A stretch of 64,000 nucleotides of DNA from Sphaerotilus microaerophilus (GTDB taxonomy: Bacteria > Pseudomonadota > Gammaproteobacteria > Burkholderiales > Burkholderiaceae_C). Positions 1 through 10,037 of this stretch are shown one piece after another. The notes beneath the pieces are model-generated. The model searched no databases and was not told where the DNA came from. It saw only the letters and a list, made by a program, of their open reading frames with translations. The stretch lies in the NCBI RefSeq assembly GCF_023734135.1, contig NZ_AP025730.1, forward strand, positions 5,952,001-6,016,000, given 5' to 3'. A program made the translations under genes and the position numbers. How positions within the stretch are numbered: the stretch's first letter is position 1; every line of letters begins with the position of its first letter.

Positions 1-156
1 ACTGGACGCCCAGGACAACGCATTGCCCTGGCGGTCGGTGATCGTGATGATCGTGTTGTTGAACGAGGCGTGCACGTGGGCAATGCCGTCAGCAATGTTC
101 TTGCGGACTTTCTTGCTGACGCGACGTGCGGCGTTGTTGACAGGTGCTTTTGCCAT
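1..156 (-). CDS. rpsK: 30S ribosomal protein S11 (partial, 3' end outside window)
   Basis: The first 52 residues of S11 are present, beginning [12 protein letters not shown] and running into the window edge. S11 sits on the small-subunit platform and helps shape the mRNA exit region. The segment [15 protein letters not shown] is the typical conserved N-terminal block of S11. The ATG at 154-156 lies 36 bases after the rpsM stop, as expected for the end of the spc/alpha cluster. The rest of the gene, and presumably rpsD-rpoA-rplQ, lies to the left of the window. Confidence 0.95.
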   Translation of the reverse strand, partial: MAKAPVNNAARRVSKKVRKNIADGIAHVHASFNNTIITITDRQGNALSWASS

Positions 157-192
157 GACTCAGATCTTTCCAGCGCGCAGTGACACTGCGAA

Positions 193-558
193 TTACTTCT
201 TCAGCGCCGCGGCACCCTTCTTCGGGCCCTTGCGCGTGCGGGAGTTTGTACGGGTGCGCTGACCACGGACCGGCAGACCACGGCGGTGACGGAACCCACG
301 GTAGCAACCCAGGTCCATCAGTCGCTTGATGTTGATCGAGATCTCGCGACGCAGGTCGCCCTCGATGGTCATGCGACCGACTTCTTCCCGGATCTTCTCC
401 AGATCGGTGTCCGACAGATCCTTGACCTTCTTGCTGAACGGAATCCCGCAGCTGTCACAGATCTTCTGTGCGGTGGTGCGGCCGATGCCGTAGATCGCCG
501 TCAGCCCGATCTCTGCGTGCTTGTGCGGCGGGATGTTGATACCAGCAATACGTGCCAT
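193..558 (-). CDS. rpsM: 30S ribosomal protein S13
   Basis: This 121-residue protein starts [19 protein letters not shown] and has the [11 protein letters not shown] helix-two-turn-helix region. It also has the [19 protein letters not shown] tail that contacts tRNA and 16S rRNA at the head of the small subunit. The length is standard for S13. It lies 38 bases after rpmJ and 36 bases before rpsK in one minus-strand operon. Confidence 0.97.
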   Translation of the reverse strand: MARIAGINIPPHKHAEIGLTAIYGIGRTTAQKICDSCGIPFSKKVKDLSDTDLEKIREEVGRMTIEGDLRREISINIKRLMDLGCYRGFRHRRGLPVRGQRTRTNSRTRKGPKKGAAALKK

Positions 559-596
559 GTGAATCCTCTAAACGTTTCCTGCGCGGCGGGGGTGGC

Positions 597-710
597 TCAA
601 CCCTGACGCTGCTTGTGGCGCGGGTCGGTGCAGATCACTCGCACCACGCCCTTGCGACGGATGATCTTGCAGTTGCGGCAGATCTTCTTGACGGATGCCG
701 AGACTTTCAT
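597..710 (-). CDS. rpmJ: 50S ribosomal protein L36
   Basis: This is a 37-residue protein starting [15 protein letters not shown] and ending RHKQRQG. It carries the zinc-ribbon ligands of the C+ form of L36: Cys11, Cys14, Cys27 and His32. It is too short for ordinary ORF cut-offs but is unambiguous. It lies between secY and rpmD's downstream partner rpsM, in the usual order. In many betaproteobacteria infA sits between secY and rpmJ; here the 152 bases between them hold no gene. Because the zinc ligands are intact, zinc-dependent replacement by a C- paralogue is possible but cannot be seen here. Confidence 0.96.
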   Translation of the reverse strand: MKVSASVKKICRNCKIIRRKGVVRVICTDPRHKQRQG

Positions 711-862
711 GGTCTTCTCCTAGGTCGGCTTGCGCTTGGCTTGCAAGCTGAATGGGTTGGGCTCAATGCGCCCGAAAAACGATTCGCGCCTTTGACAGAT
801 ACCGAGGTCGATACGTTGTTGACGATCAACCCCCACCATCGCCGGCTGACTTGCTTACCTCA

Positions 863-2173
863 TCAACCTGCCTTGAAGTTCGCCTTCTTCAACAGGTTGT
901 CGTACTGCTGCGACATCACGTACGACTGCACTTGCGCCCAGAAGTCCATGGTCACGACCACGATGATCAACAGCGAGGTACCACCGAAGTAGAACGGCAC
1001 GTTGTATTTCAGAACCAGGAACTCGGGCAGCAGACACACCGCAGTGATGTAGACCGCACCGCCCAGGGTCAACCTGGCCAGGATCTTGTCGATGTACCGA
1101 GCAGTCTGGTCACCTGGCCGAATACCCGGGATGAACGCACCACTCTTCTTGAGGTTGTCTGCAGTCTCACGGCTGTTGAACACCAGCGCCGTATAGAAGA
1201 AGCAGAAGAACACGATCATCGCCGCGTACAGCAACACATAGATCGGCTGCCCCGGTGACAACGCCGACGAGATGTCCTTCAGCCAGCGCATGCCCTCACC
1301 GGTCGCAAACCAACCGACGACCGTGGCCGGCAGCAGGATGATCGACGACGCGAAGATTGGCGGGATCACGCCCGACATGTTGATCTTCAGCGGCAGGTGC
1401 GACGACTGGCCACCATAGACCTTATTGCCGACCTGACGCTTGGCGTAGTTCACCAGGATCTTGCGCTGACCACGCTCGACGAACACCACTGCAAAGGTCA
1501 CCAACCCGACGATCGCGACGATGAACAGCGCCGCGATGATGCTCATCGCCCCGGTGTTCACCAGATTCAGCAACCCACCGATCGCACTGGGCAGACCGGC
1601 CGCGATACCAGCGAAGATCAGGATCGAAATGCCGTTGCCCAGACCACGCTCGGTGATCTGCTCACCCAGCCACATCAGGAACATCGTGCCGGCGGTCAGG
1701 CTGACGATCGCGCTGATCCGGAACATCGGCCCCGGATCAATCACCAGCCCAGGCGAACCTTCCAGCGCCAGGGCAATGCCCATCGACTGGAAAATCGCCA
1801 GACCCAGCGTGCCGTAGCGGGTGTACTGCGTGATCTTGCGACGCCCGGACTCGCCTTCCTTCTTCAGTGCCTCCAGCGACGGCACCACGTAGCTCATGAG
1901 CTGCATGATGATCGACGCCGAGATGTACGGCATGATCCCGAGGGCAAAGACCGTGAAGCGCGATAGCGCACCACCCGAGAACATGTTGAACAGGTTCAGG
2001 ATGCCGCCCTGCTGCCCCTTGAACAACTGCGCGAGCTGCTCAGGGTTGATCCCAGGCACGGGGATGTGTGCGCCGATGCGGTAGACCACGAGGGCCAGCA
2101 GCAGAAAAACAAGCCGGCGACGCAGGTCGCCAAACTTGCCGCTCTTGGCCAGCTGTGTTGCGTTGGTTGCCAC
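863..2173 (-). CDS. secY: Protein translocase subunit SecY
   Basis: SecY forms the central pore of the SecYEG inner-membrane channel. The N-terminus [19 protein letters not shown] is followed by ten hydrophobic segments. Typical landmarks include the plug region after [28 protein letters not shown], and the cytoplasmic FVERGQRKI and [17 protein letters not shown] blocks. I chose the GTG at 2173 (436 aa, normal for SecY). The longer in-frame reading back to 2248 would overlap the end of rplO and matches nothing in the family. The gene is in the spc operon, where SecY is made together with ribosomal proteins. Confidence 0.95.
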   Translation of the reverse strand: MATNATQLAKSGKFGDLRRRLVFLLLALVVYRIGAHIPVPGINPEQLAQLFKGQQGGILNLFNMFSGGALSRFTVFALGIMPYISASIIMQLMSYVVPSLEALKKEGESGRRKITQYTRYGTLGLAIFQSMGIALALEGSPGLVIDPGPMFRISAIVSLTAGTMFLMWLGEQITERGLGNGISILIFAGIAAGLPSAIGGLLNLVNTGAMSIIAALFIVAIVGLVTFAVVFVERGQRKILVNYAKRQVGNKVYGGQSSHLPLKINMSGVIPPIFASSIILLPATVVGWFATGEGMRWLKDISSALSPGQPIYVLLYAAMIVFFCFFYTALVFNSRETADNLKKSGAFIPGIRPGDQTARYIDKILARLTLGGAVYITAVCLLPEFLVLKYNVPFYFGGTSLLIIVVVTMDFWAQVQSYVMSQQYDNLLKKANFKAG

Positions 2174-2216
2174 GGAGAACCTGTTCTGGGCCGAATCGTT
2201 CGACGGTTTCGACGCC

Positions 2217-2651
2217 TCAGGCGTCGAGTGAACCGCCCGCAGCCTCAATGGCGGCCTTGGCGCCGGCGGTGGCGCCGATGCCCTTGAGTGCCACCTTCTT
2301 GGTCAGCTCGCCAGACTTGATGACCTTGACCACCTTGACCAGCTGACCCACCAGGCCAGCCTGCTTCAGCACAGCCAGGTCGACTTCGTCCACCCCCAGT
2401 TGCTGCAACTGGTTCAGGTTGACTTCGGCGTTGAACTTCAGCAGGGCCGACTTGAAGCCACGCTTCGGCAGGCGACGCTGCATCGGCATTTGGCCGCCTT
2501 CGAAGCCCACCTTGTGGTAGCCACCGGCGCGGGACTTTTGACCCTTGTGGCCGCGGCCAGCGGTCTTGCCCAGACCGGAGCCGATGCCACGACCGACACG
2601 ACGCTTGGCGTGCTTGGCACCCGAGGCCGGCTGGATCGTATTGAGTTCCAT
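2217..2651 (-). CDS. rplO: 50S ribosomal protein L15
   Basis: L15 is a late-assembly large-subunit protein. This 144-residue copy begins [21 protein letters not shown] and has the glycine- and basic-rich loop typical of L15 ([29 protein letters not shown]). Its stop lies 43 bases before the secY GTG and its start 25 bases after the rpmD stop. Confidence 0.97.
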   Translation of the reverse strand: MELNTIQPASGAKHAKRRVGRGIGSGLGKTAGRGHKGQKSRAGGYHKVGFEGGQMPMQRRLPKRGFKSALLKFNAEVNLNQLQQLGVDEVDLAVLKQAGLVGQLVKVVKVIKSGELTKKVALKGIGATAGAKAAIEAAGGSLDA

Positions 2652-2676
2652 GTCGTACTTTCTGTCCCGCCAGCGC

Positions 2677-2862
2677 TCAGAGCACCTGAACGAGGTAGGA
2701 AATCTTGTTGATCATGCCGCGCACCGCCGGGGTGTCGACCAGCACGGATTCGCTGTTCACGCGGCGCAGACCCAGGCCACGCACCGTGGCGCGGTGGTCG
2801 GAGCGAGTGCCGATGGGGCTGCGAACCAGCTTGACCTTGACCGTCTTTTGTTCAGACATCAT
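2677..2862 (-). CDS. rpmD: 50S ribosomal protein L30
   Basis: This is a 61-residue (or 60-residue) protein containing [22 protein letters not shown], the core of bacterial L30. Two consecutive ATG codons (2862 and 2859) could serve as the start. The upstream AGGAGCAC is compatible with either, and the effect is a single residue. It is encoded between rpsE and rplO in the usual spc order. Confidence 0.96.
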   Translation of the reverse strand: MMSEQKTVKVKLVRSPIGTRSDHRATVRGLGLRRVNSESVLVDTPAVRGMINKISYLVQVL

Positions 2863-2876
2863 GTGCTCCTGGACGA

Positions 2877-3395
2877 TCAGTTGAAGATTTCTTCAACCGA
2901 CTTGCCACGCTTGGCCGCCACTTGCGAGGCGGTCGTGATGCGCGAGAGCGCGTCGAACGTGGCACGGACCATGTTGTAGGGATTGGTCGAGCCGTGGCTC
3001 TTGGCAACGATGTCCGTGATGCCGAGCACCTCGAACACAGCGCGCATCGGACCACCGGCGATGATGCCGGTACCCGCGGGCGCCGGTGCCAGCAGCACCT
3101 TCGCAGCGCCGTGCTCGCCGGTCACGTTGTGGTGGACCGTGCCGTTGCGCAGCGGGATCTTGATCAGGTTGCGACGAGCCTGCTCCATCGCCTTCTGGAC
3201 CGACACCGGCACTTCACGCGCCTTGCCCTTGCCCATGCCGACGCGGCCATCCCCGTCACCGACCACCGTCAGTGCCGCGAAGCCCATGATCCGACCGCCC
3301 TTGACCACCTTGGTCACGCGGTTCACCTGGATCATCTTCTCGCGCATGCCGTCGTCGCGACCCTCGTCCGCAACCTTCGGTTGAAACTTAGCCAT
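2877..3395 (-). CDS. rpsE: 30S ribosomal protein S5
   Basis: S5 lies at the mRNA entry site and affects decoding accuracy. This 172-residue protein has the N-terminal double-stranded RNA-binding fold ([19 protein letters not shown]) and the C-terminal S5 domain ([38 protein letters not shown]). Length and order are standard: 30 bases after rplR and 14 bases before rpmD. Confidence 0.97.
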   Translation of the reverse strand: MAKFQPKVADEGRDDGMREKMIQVNRVTKVVKGGRIMGFAALTVVGDGDGRVGMGKGKAREVPVSVQKAMEQARRNLIKIPLRNGTVHHNVTGEHGAAKVLLAPAPAGTGIIAGGPMRAVFEVLGITDIVAKSHGSTNPYNMVRATFDALSRITTASQVAAKRGKSVEEIFN

Positions 3396-3425
3396 TTCGT
3401 ATTCCTTCGTGTGCGAGCCGGGGCG

Positions 3426-3791
3426 TCAGAACTGAAGGCCAGCTTCGCGCGCTGCCTCGGCCAGCGCCTTGACGCGACCGTGGTAGGCGAAACCGGAGCG
3501 ATCGAACGCCACCTTCTCGATGCCGGCAGCCTTCGCCTTTTCGGCGATCCGCTTGCCAACCAGCGTGGCGGCAGCGGCGTTGCCGCCCTTGCCGGCAGCG
3601 CCAAGCTGCTCGCGCACTTCCTTCTCGACGGTCGATGCACTCGCGAGCACCTTGCCACCGTCTTCGGAAATCACCTGGGCGTAGATGTGCAGGTTCGTGC
3701 GGAACACGGCCAGCCGAACCGCCTGCTGCAACGCAATGCGGGCACGGGTCTGGCGAGACCGACGCAGCCGCTGTTCTTTCTTGGTCAACAT
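3426..3791 (-). CDS. rplR: 50S ribosomal protein L18
   Basis: L18 binds 5S rRNA together with L5. This 121-residue protein starts [16 protein letters not shown] and ends with the conserved [22 protein letters not shown]. It starts 11 bases downstream of the rplF stop, in the standard order. Confidence 0.97.
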   Translation of the reverse strand: MLTKKEQRLRRSRQTRARIALQQAVRLAVFRTNLHIYAQVISEDGGKVLASASTVEKEVREQLGAAGKGGNAAAATLVGKRIAEKAKAAGIEKVAFDRSGFAYHGRVKALAEAAREAGLQF

Positions 3792-3802
3792 GCTGCGGCT
3801 CC

Positions 3803-4336
3803 TTACTTCTTCTTGGTCTCTTTGATCGTGACCTTTTCATCCGAATAACGGATGCCCTTGCCCTTGTAGGGCTCGGGAGGACGGAAGGCGCGGACCTCGG
3901 CGGCCAGCTGGCCGACGACCTGACGGTCAGCACCCTTGATGAGGATTTCCGTCTGGGTCGGGCACTCGACCTTGATGCCTGCAGGCATTTCCTTCACCAC
4001 GGGGTGAGAGAAACCGATCTGCAGGTTGAGCTTCTGCCCCTGGGCCTGGGCGCGGAAACCCACGCCGACCAGGTTCAGCTTGCGCTCGAAGCCCTTGCTC
4101 ACACCAGTCACCATGTTCGCGACCAGCGCGCGCATCGTGCCCGACATGGCATTCGCCTCTGCCGACTCGTCGGCAGGTGCAAAGTTGATTTGACCGTTCT
4201 CGCTGGCGACCTTCACCAGGCGGTGGACCGGACGCACCAAGGCACCCTGGGCGCCCTTGACGCTGATCTGGTCAGCAGTGAGCGCCACCTCGACACCTTG
4301 AGGGACGGCCACCGGCATCTTTCCAACGCGGGACAT
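3803..4336 (-). CDS. rplF: 50S ribosomal protein L6
   Basis: L6 sits near the GTPase-associated centre. The 177-residue protein starts [17 protein letters not shown] and ends with the family signature [14 protein letters not shown] and a lysine-rich tail. It has two repeated L6 folds and normal length. It lies 15 bases after rpsH. Confidence 0.97.
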   Translation of the reverse strand: MSRVGKMPVAVPQGVEVALTADQISVKGAQGALVRPVHRLVKVASENGQINFAPADESAEANAMSGTMRALVANMVTGVSKGFERKLNLVGVGFRAQAQGQKLNLQIGFSHPVVKEMPAGIKVECPTQTEILIKGADRQVVGQLAAEVRAFRPPEPYKGKGIRYSDEKVTIKETKKK

Positions 4337-4351
4337 TTCCGTTCCTTCCTC

Positions 4352-4747
4352 TTAGGCGACGTAGCACAGCACTTCGCCGCCGATACCGGCAGCGCGCGCC
4401 TTGCGGTCGGTCATCACGCCCTTCGGCGTGGTCACGATCGCCACACCCAGGCCGTTGAGGACCTGCGGAATGTCGTGACGACCCTTGTAGACGCGCAGGC
4501 CAGGACGACTGACACGCTCGATGCGCTCGATGACAGGCCGACCGGCGTAGTACTTCAGCGAGATCTCGAGCTGCGACTTGCCGCCCTCGTTCTTCACGGC
4601 GAAGCCATCGATGTAGCCTTCGTCCTTCAGCACCTGCGCGATGGCCGCCTTCAGCTTGGACGAGGGCATCGCCACGCTGACCTTCTCGACCGACTGCGCA
4701 TTGCGAATGCGGGTCAGCATGTCCGCAATGGGATCACTCATGCTCAT
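4352..4747 (-). CDS. rpsH: 30S ribosomal protein S8
   Basis: This 131-residue protein starts [18 protein letters not shown], matching the usual S8 N-terminus, and ends [13 protein letters not shown]. The start at 4747 has GGAG about ten bases upstream. S8 is a primary 16S rRNA binder and, in E. coli, the translational repressor of the spc operon. I did not identify an S8 target site here. Confidence 0.97.
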   Translation of the reverse strand: MSMSDPIADMLTRIRNAQSVEKVSVAMPSSKLKAAIAQVLKDEGYIDGFAVKNEGGKSQLEISLKYYAGRPVIERIERVSRPGLRVYKGRHDIPQVLNGLGVAIVTTPKGVMTDRKARAAGIGGEVLCYVA

Positions 4748-4782
4748 TGGATTTCTCCTGTTCGTGCCCTGGGGACGCTGAA

Positions 4783-5088
4783 TTACCAGCTGGCCTTGAC
4801 GACACCCGGGATGTCGCCACGGAATGCCAGTTCACGGATCTTGGTGCGCCCCAGACCGAACTTGCGGAACGTGCCACGCGGACGTCCGGTGATTTCGCAG
4901 CGGGCGCGCAGGCGGGTCGGGTTGGCATTGCGCGGCAGCTTCTGCAGCGCGAGGCGGGCGAAATAGCGCTCGTCTTCCGACTTGCCCTGGTCCGCGATGA
5001 TGGCCTTCAGTTCGGCGTACTTCTTCGCGTACTTTGCAACCAGCTTCTCGCGCTTTTCTTCGCGCTGCATGAGAGAGAGTTTTGCCAC
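4783..5088 (-). CDS. rpsN: 30S ribosomal protein S14
   Basis: This is the long, zinc-free 101-residue form of S14 ([19 protein letters not shown] ... [20 protein letters not shown]). The start is a GTG at 5086-5088, which gives exactly the family length. An upstream in-frame start at 5142 would run back into rplE and is not supported. The gene begins 8 bases after the rplE stop, suggesting translational coupling. Confidence 0.95.
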   Translation of the reverse strand: MAKLSLMQREEKREKLVAKYAKKYAELKAIIADQGKSEDERYFARLALQKLPRNANPTRLRARCEITGRPRGTFRKFGLGRTKIRELAFRGDIPGVVKASW

Positions 5089-5096
5089 GTCAGACC

Positions 5097-5648
5097 TCAG
5101 TTCTTGAACGGGAAGCGGAAGGCCGACAGCAGCGCCTTGCACTCGTCGTCACTCCGGGCCGACGTCGTGATGCTGATATTCAGACCACGCAGCGCATCCA
5201 CCTTGTCGTACTCGATTTCCGGGAAGATGATCTGTTCCTTGACGCCGATGTTGTAGTTGCCACGGCCGTCGAAGGAGCGACCCGAGATACCGCGGAAGTC
5301 ACGCACACGAGGCAGGGCGATCGTCACGAAGCGATCCAGGAATTCGAACATGCGCACGCCGCGCAGCGTGACCATGCAGCCGATGGGCACGTTTTCGCGG
5401 ATCTTGAAACCGGCGATCGGCTTGCGCGACTTCGTGACCACGGGCTTCTGGCCGGCGATCTTGGTCAGATCACCCACCGCGTGCTCCATGACCTTCTTGT
5501 CGGACACAGCCTCGGACACACCCATGTTCAAGGTGATCTTCTCGAAACGCGGCACTTCCATGACCGACTTGTAGCCAAACTTGGCCACCAGATCCGGAAC
5601 GACCTTGTCGCGATAGAACGCCTGCAGGCGAGCTTGTTGTTGAGCCAT
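5097..5648 (-). CDS. rplE: 50S ribosomal protein L5
   Basis: L5 binds 5S rRNA and contacts the P-site tRNA. The 183-residue protein starts [17 protein letters not shown] and contains [18 protein letters not shown] and the conserved [22 protein letters not shown] codon two positions upstream is also in frame, but the ATG at 5648 is the normal choice. Confidence 0.97.
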   Translation of the reverse strand: MAQQQARLQAFYRDKVVPDLVAKFGYKSVMEVPRFEKITLNMGVSEAVSDKKVMEHAVGDLTKIAGQKPVVTKSRKPIAGFKIRENVPIGCMVTLRGVRMFEFLDRFVTIALPRVRDFRGISGRSFDGRGNYNIGVKEQIIFPEIEYDKVDALRGLNISITTSARSDDECKALLSAFRFPFKN

Positions 5649-5662
5649 TTGCAACCCCTACC

Positions 5663-5980
5663 TCAGGCCTTGATCTCTTCGCCGCTGGACTTGAAGACGC
5701 GCACTTTCTTGCCGTCAGCCAGCAGCTTGATCCCCACGCGATCGGCCTTGCCGGTTGCGGGGTTGTAGATCGCCACATTGGATTGGTGGATCGGCATGGT
5801 CTTGTCGACGATGCCACCGGTCGTACCCTTGAGCGGATTCGGCCGCACATGCTTCTTGGCGACATTGACGCCATCGACGACCAGATGATCGTCATCCACA
5901 CGCAGCGACACGCTACCGCGCTTGCCCTTGTCGCGACCGGTCAACACGATGACTTCGTCGCCCTTGCGAATCTTGTTCAT
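5663..5980 (-). CDS. rplX: 50S ribosomal protein L24
   Basis: L24 initiates large-subunit assembly. The 105-residue protein has the N-terminal KOW motif ([20 protein letters not shown]) and the [21 protein letters not shown] segment typical of the family. It lies 20 bases after rplN. Confidence 0.97.
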   Translation of the reverse strand: MNKIRKGDEVIVLTGRDKGKRGSVSLRVDDDHLVVDGVNVAKKHVRPNPLKGTTGGIVDKTMPIHQSNVAIYNPATGKADRVGIKLLADGKKVRVFKSSGEEIKA

Positions 5981-6000
5981 GGCCTGTTCCTCGCGGTGGC

Positions 6001-6369
6001 TCAGAGCACTTCGGGCGCGAGCGACACGATCTTCATGAAGCGCTCGGTCCGCAGTTCGCGGGTCACCGGGCCGAAGATGCGGGTGCCGATCGGCTCCAGC
6101 TTGTTGTTCAGCAACACCGCTGCATTGCCATCGAACTTCACGAGGGACCCGTCCTGGCGGCGCACACCCTTGGCGGTGCGCACGACCACGGCACTGTAGA
6201 CCTCGCCTTTTTTGACGCGACCACGCGGCGCAGCTTCCTTGATGCTGACCTTGATCACGTCACCGATACCGGCATAACGGCGCTTGGAACCGCCAAGCAC
6301 CTTGATGCACATGACGGACTTGGCACCGGTGTTGTCCGCGACATCAAGTCGCGATTGCATTTGGATCAT
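6001..6369 (-). CDS. rplN: 50S ribosomal protein L14
   Basis: L14 is the first gene of the spc operon. The 122-residue protein starts [17 protein letters not shown] and contains [20 protein letters not shown] and FGPVTRELR, as in all bacterial L14 proteins. The ATG at 6369 gives the normal length. Nothing resembling rpsQ or rpmC lies upstream. Instead there are 255 non-coding bases with a strong promoter, so the spc and S10 operons are physically separate here. Confidence 0.97.
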   Translation of the reverse strand: MIQMQSRLDVADNTGAKSVMCIKVLGGSKRRYAGIGDVIKVSIKEAAPRGRVKKGEVYSAVVVRTAKGVRRQDGSLVKFDGNAAVLLNNKLEPIGTRIFGPVTRELRTERFMKIVSLAPEVL

Positions 6370-6547
6370 GTCTTGTTCCCAACTTATCCCGCGCAATCGA
6401 CCTGGCTCGGCCTACGTACACGGTCAGTCTTGGGCCCGTGTCGCAGTCCGCAAGACAACCCGGAGGTCATCAACAGACTGCGCTTGGGGGCGAAACTGGG
6501 TTGCACCACGTACGGCTAGGCACGCGCGCAAGCCAGAAGAGCCTTCG

Positions 6548-6576
6548 ATTATGCAGGCCACATCATCCGCTGTCAA
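6548..6576 (-). promoter_or_regulatory. sigma-70 promoter of the spc ribosomal operon
   Basis: On the minus strand a perfect -35 TTGACA (6576-6571) and a -10 CATAAT (6553-6548) are separated by exactly 17 bases. Transcription would start near 6541, leaving a leader of about 170 bases before rplN. It is the best promoter match I saw in the window. The 6370-6624 gap otherwise holds no gene. Confidence 0.85.
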
Positions 6577-6624
6577 CAGCCTTCGTGGGCGAGTCGCTGA
6601 AGGGCCGCAGAGCCTCCTGCGTGT

Positions 6625-7920
6625 TCAGTCGTAGACCTCGGCATCCGGATCCGTGGCCTCCAGCTCGTAGCTCGCCGCCAGCATCGCCAGGCGCGCCACC
6701 ACGCCATACATATAGAAGCGATTGGGCGCACTCGCCCCCGGCTTGACGCCCGGGCGAGGCAGCTGCGGGCTCTCGGCAAAGGCCAGCGGCGCGAAGTGCG
6801 AGCCCGGCGCGTTCAGGTTCTCGTCGACCCCGCGCTCGGCATGCACCCGATAGAAGCCGCCCACGACGTAGCGATCCATCATGTAGACCACCGGCTCGGC
6901 CACGGCGTCGTTCATCCGCTCAAAGGTGGGCACCCCCTCCTGGATGATCACCTGGGAGACCTCCTGGCCATCCTTGACCACGCTCATCTTGTTGCGCGTG
7001 CGGCGGCTGACTTCATCGAGTTCCTTTGCGTCGCGCACCGTCATGATGCCCATGCCGTAGGTGCCGTTGTCCGCCTTGACGATCACGAACGGCTTCTCGT
7101 TGATGCCGTACTCCTTGTACTTGCGGCGCACCTTGCCCAGCAGCGCATCCACATTGGCACGCACGCACTCCAGGCCCTGCTCCTGGGCGAAGTCGACTTC
7201 GCCGCAGCGGCTGAACAGGGGGTTGATCAGCCAGGCATCCATGCCGAGCAGCTTGGCGAACTTCTTGGCCACCTCCTCATAGGACTGGAAGTGGTTGCTC
7301 TTGCGCCGCACCGCCCAGCCGGCATGCAGCGGGGGCAGCAGGTACTGCTCGTGCAGCCCGCGCAGCACATCCGGGATGCCGGCGGACAGATCGTTGTTGA
7401 GCAGCACCGTGCAGGGGTCGAAGTCCTTCAGCCCGAGACGGCGCTTGCTGCGCAGCAACGGCTCCACGGTGATCGAATCACCGTCGGGCAGCTCGAAGGT
7501 GGTGGGCGCCTTGACCTCCGGATCGAGCGACCCCAGGCGGACGTTCAGCCCCGCCAGACTGAAGATCTGGCGCAGGCGCGCGACGTTGCTCAGGTAGAAG
7601 GTGTTGCGCGTGTGCTTCTCGGGGATGAGGAGCAGGTTCTTGGCCTCGGGGCAGATCTTCTCGATCGCAGCCATCGCCGCCTGCACGGCCAGCGGCAGCA
7701 TCGCCGGCGTCAGGTTGTTCCAGCCACCCGGGAACAGGTTGGTGTCCACCGGCGCCAGCTTGAAGCCGGCGTTGCGGATGTCCACCGACGTGTAGAAGGG
7801 CGGCGTGTGCTCCATCCACTCCAGCCGGAACCAGCGCTCGATGGCCGGCATGGAGTCGATGATGCGCGCCTCCAGTTCATTGATCGGGCCATTCAGTGCG
7901 GTGACGAGGTGGGGGACCAT
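6625..7920 (-). CDS. gshA: Glutamate-cysteine ligase, proteobacterial type
   Basis: This enzyme makes gamma-glutamylcysteine, the first step of glutathione synthesis in the cytoplasm. The 431-residue protein (MVPHLVTALNGPINELEAR ...) belongs to the family found in Burkholderiales and acidithiobacilli rather than the E. coli GshA family. Conserved stretches include FYTSVDIRNAGFKLAPVDTN, KPFVIVKADNGTYGMGI and VVYMMDRYVVGGFYRVH, which resemble an ATP-grasp catalytic core. I chose the ATG at 7920; the extra 24 upstream codons are low-complexity and not family-like. The gene lies alone between amtB and the spc operon on the same strand. Confidence 0.9.
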   Translation of the reverse strand: MVPHLVTALNGPINELEARIIDSMPAIERWFRLEWMEHTPPFYTSVDIRNAGFKLAPVDTNLFPGGWNNLTPAMLPLAVQAAMAAIEKICPEAKNLLLIPEKHTRNTFYLSNVARLRQIFSLAGLNVRLGSLDPEVKAPTTFELPDGDSITVEPLLRSKRRLGLKDFDPCTVLLNNDLSAGIPDVLRGLHEQYLLPPLHAGWAVRRKSNHFQSYEEVAKKFAKLLGMDAWLINPLFSRCGEVDFAQEQGLECVRANVDALLGKVRRKYKEYGINEKPFVIVKADNGTYGMGIMTVRDAKELDEVSRRTRNKMSVVKDGQEVSQVIIQEGVPTFERMNDAVAEPVVYMMDRYVVGGFYRVHAERGVDENLNAPGSHFAPLAFAESPQLPRPGVKPGASAPNRFYMYGVVARLAMLAASYELEATDPDAEVYD

Positions 7921-8044
7921 GCTGTCTCGGGCGCCGACCAAGGCGCGCCAGTGGATGAAGCGATGCCGTGAGTGTGCCAAAGGGCGACCCACGCGCGGAG
8001 TGATTCAGATGGGGGAGGCCCTCACGGACGCAAGGCCGCATGAG

Positions 8045-8070
8045 AAAAGGGCCGCACGAGGCGGCCCTTT
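8045..8070 (-). terminator. Rho-independent terminator of the porin-glnK-amtB operon
   Basis: A perfect 10-bp stem (AAAGGGCCGC with GCGGCCCTTT) and a 5-base loop are followed on the minus strand by TTTT. It starts about 30 bases after the amtB stop. Confidence 0.85.
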
Positions 8071-8098
8071 CGGGGGAAACGGAACCGAAATCGGTCGA

Positions 8099-9631
8099 TC
8101 AGCCGTGGTAGGCCGTTTCGCCGTGCGAGGAGATGTCCAGGCCCTCGCGCTCTTCTTCCTCGGTGACCCGCAGGCCGATCACGAGGTCGACGACCTTGAA
8201 CGAGACCGCAGCGACCACCGCCGACCACACCACGGTAACGCCCACCGCCTTGGCCTGGATCAGGAACTGGTCGAACACGCCGTTGCTGCCCACGGTGGCC
8301 GAAACCCAGTCGGTCACCAGGCCCGGGCCGCCCAGCGCCCGGCTGTTGAACACGCCGGTCAGCAGGGCACCGACGATGCCGCCCACGCCGTGCACACCGA
8401 ACACGTCCAGCGAGTCATCAGCACCCAGCAGGCGCTTGAGGCCGCTCACACCCCACAGGCAGGCGAAACCGGCGACGAAGCCGATCACCAGGCCCCCGAC
8501 GATGCCGACGTTGCCCGCAGCCGGCGTGATCGCCACCAGGCCAGCCACCGCACCCGAGGCTGCACCCAGCATCGAGGCCTTGCCCTTCAGCAGCGCTTCA
8601 CCCGCACACCAGGCCAGCACGGCCGCAGCGGTCGCACCGAAGGTGTTCATGAAAGCCAGCGCGGCACTGTTGCCCGCTTCCAGCGCGGAACCCGCGTTGA
8701 AGCCGAACCAGCCCACCCACAGCAGCGAGGCACCGACCATGGTCAGCGTCAGCGAGTGCGGCGTGAAGGCTTCACGGCCGTAGCCCACCCGCTTGCCCAG
8801 CATGTAGGCACCCACCAGGCCCGCCACGGCGGCGTTGATGTGCACCACGGTGCCGCCGGCGAAGTCCAGCGCGCCCCACTGCCAGATCAGGCCGGCCTTG
8901 CCGTTCATCGCGTCGACGACGTCCTTGCCGGTGTACGCGTCCGGGCCCATCCAGTACCACACCATGTGGGCGATCGGCAGGTAGCTGAAGGTGAACCACA
9001 GCGTCATGAACAGCAGCACCGCACCGAACTTGATGCGCTCGGCGAAGGCGCCCACGATCAGGCCGCAGGTGATGGCCGCGAAGGTGGCCTGGAAGGCGAC
9101 GAACACGATTTCCGGGATGACCACGCCCTTCGAGAAGGTGGCCGCCATCGCGAAGGTGCCTGCCGCCGGGTCGAACACGCCCTTCAGGAAGAGCCGGTCG
9201 AAGCCGCCAATGAAGGCATTGCCCTCGGTGAACGCCAGGCTGTAGCCGTACACGACCCACAGCACCGTGATCAGCGAGAAGGTGACGAAGACCTGCATCA
9301 GCACCGACAGCATGTTCTTGCTGCGCACCAGGCCGCCGTAGAACAGGGCCAGGCCCGGAATGGCCATCAGGATGACCAGCAGGGTGGACACCAGCATCCA
9401 GGCGATGTCACCCTTGTTCGGCACGGGGGCCGATGCGGCGGCGGCAGCCGGAGCGGCGGTCGAAGCCGCCTCCGCAGGTGCAGGTGCAGCAGCAGCCGCT
9501 GTGGCGGAGGCCGCTGCGGTCGGGGCCGACACCGTCGCGGCGGCATCGGAAGCGGCCTGGGCATGCGACACCCCGGCCAAGCCGAGGAGCGCCACACCCA
9601 GCGCCAGACTGGCGAGGAATTTCTTCAACAT
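8099..9631 (-). CDS. amtB: Ammonium transporter AmtB
   Basis: AmtB is a trimeric inner-membrane channel for ammonium. The 510-residue precursor has a signal peptide (MLKKFLASLALGVALLGLAG, then SHAQA), an Ala/Pro-rich spacer of about 55 residues, and then the Amt core with about eleven membrane segments. Visible landmarks are the FYGGLVRSKN first helix, FAGGTVVHINAAVAGLVGA (first pore His), and DDSLDVFGVHGVGGIVGALL (second pore His). The C-terminal tail, which normally contacts the PII protein, is short. The gene follows glnK by 31 bases. The operon has a sigma-54 promoter upstream, so expression under nitrogen limitation is expected. Confidence 0.95.
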   Translation of the reverse strand: MLKKFLASLALGVALLGLAGVSHAQAASDAAATVSAPTAAASATAAAAAPAPAEAASTAAPAAAAASAPVPNKGDIAWMLVSTLLVILMAIPGLALFYGGLVRSKNMLSVLMQVFVTFSLITVLWVVYGYSLAFTEGNAFIGGFDRLFLKGVFDPAAGTFAMAATFSKGVVIPEIVFVAFQATFAAITCGLIVGAFAERIKFGAVLLFMTLWFTFSYLPIAHMVWYWMGPDAYTGKDVVDAMNGKAGLIWQWGALDFAGGTVVHINAAVAGLVGAYMLGKRVGYGREAFTPHSLTLTMVGASLLWVGWFGFNAGSALEAGNSAALAFMNTFGATAAAVLAWCAGEALLKGKASMLGAASGAVAGLVAITPAAGNVGIVGGLVIGFVAGFACLWGVSGLKRLLGADDSLDVFGVHGVGGIVGALLTGVFNSRALGGPGLVTDWVSATVGSNGVFDQFLIQAKAVGVTVVWSAVVAAVSFKVVDLVIGLRVTEEEEREGLDISSHGETAYHG

Positions 9632-9662
9632 GGTTGTCTCTCTTGCGGAGGGGTTGCCGGGC

Positions 9663-10037
<375 letters not shown>

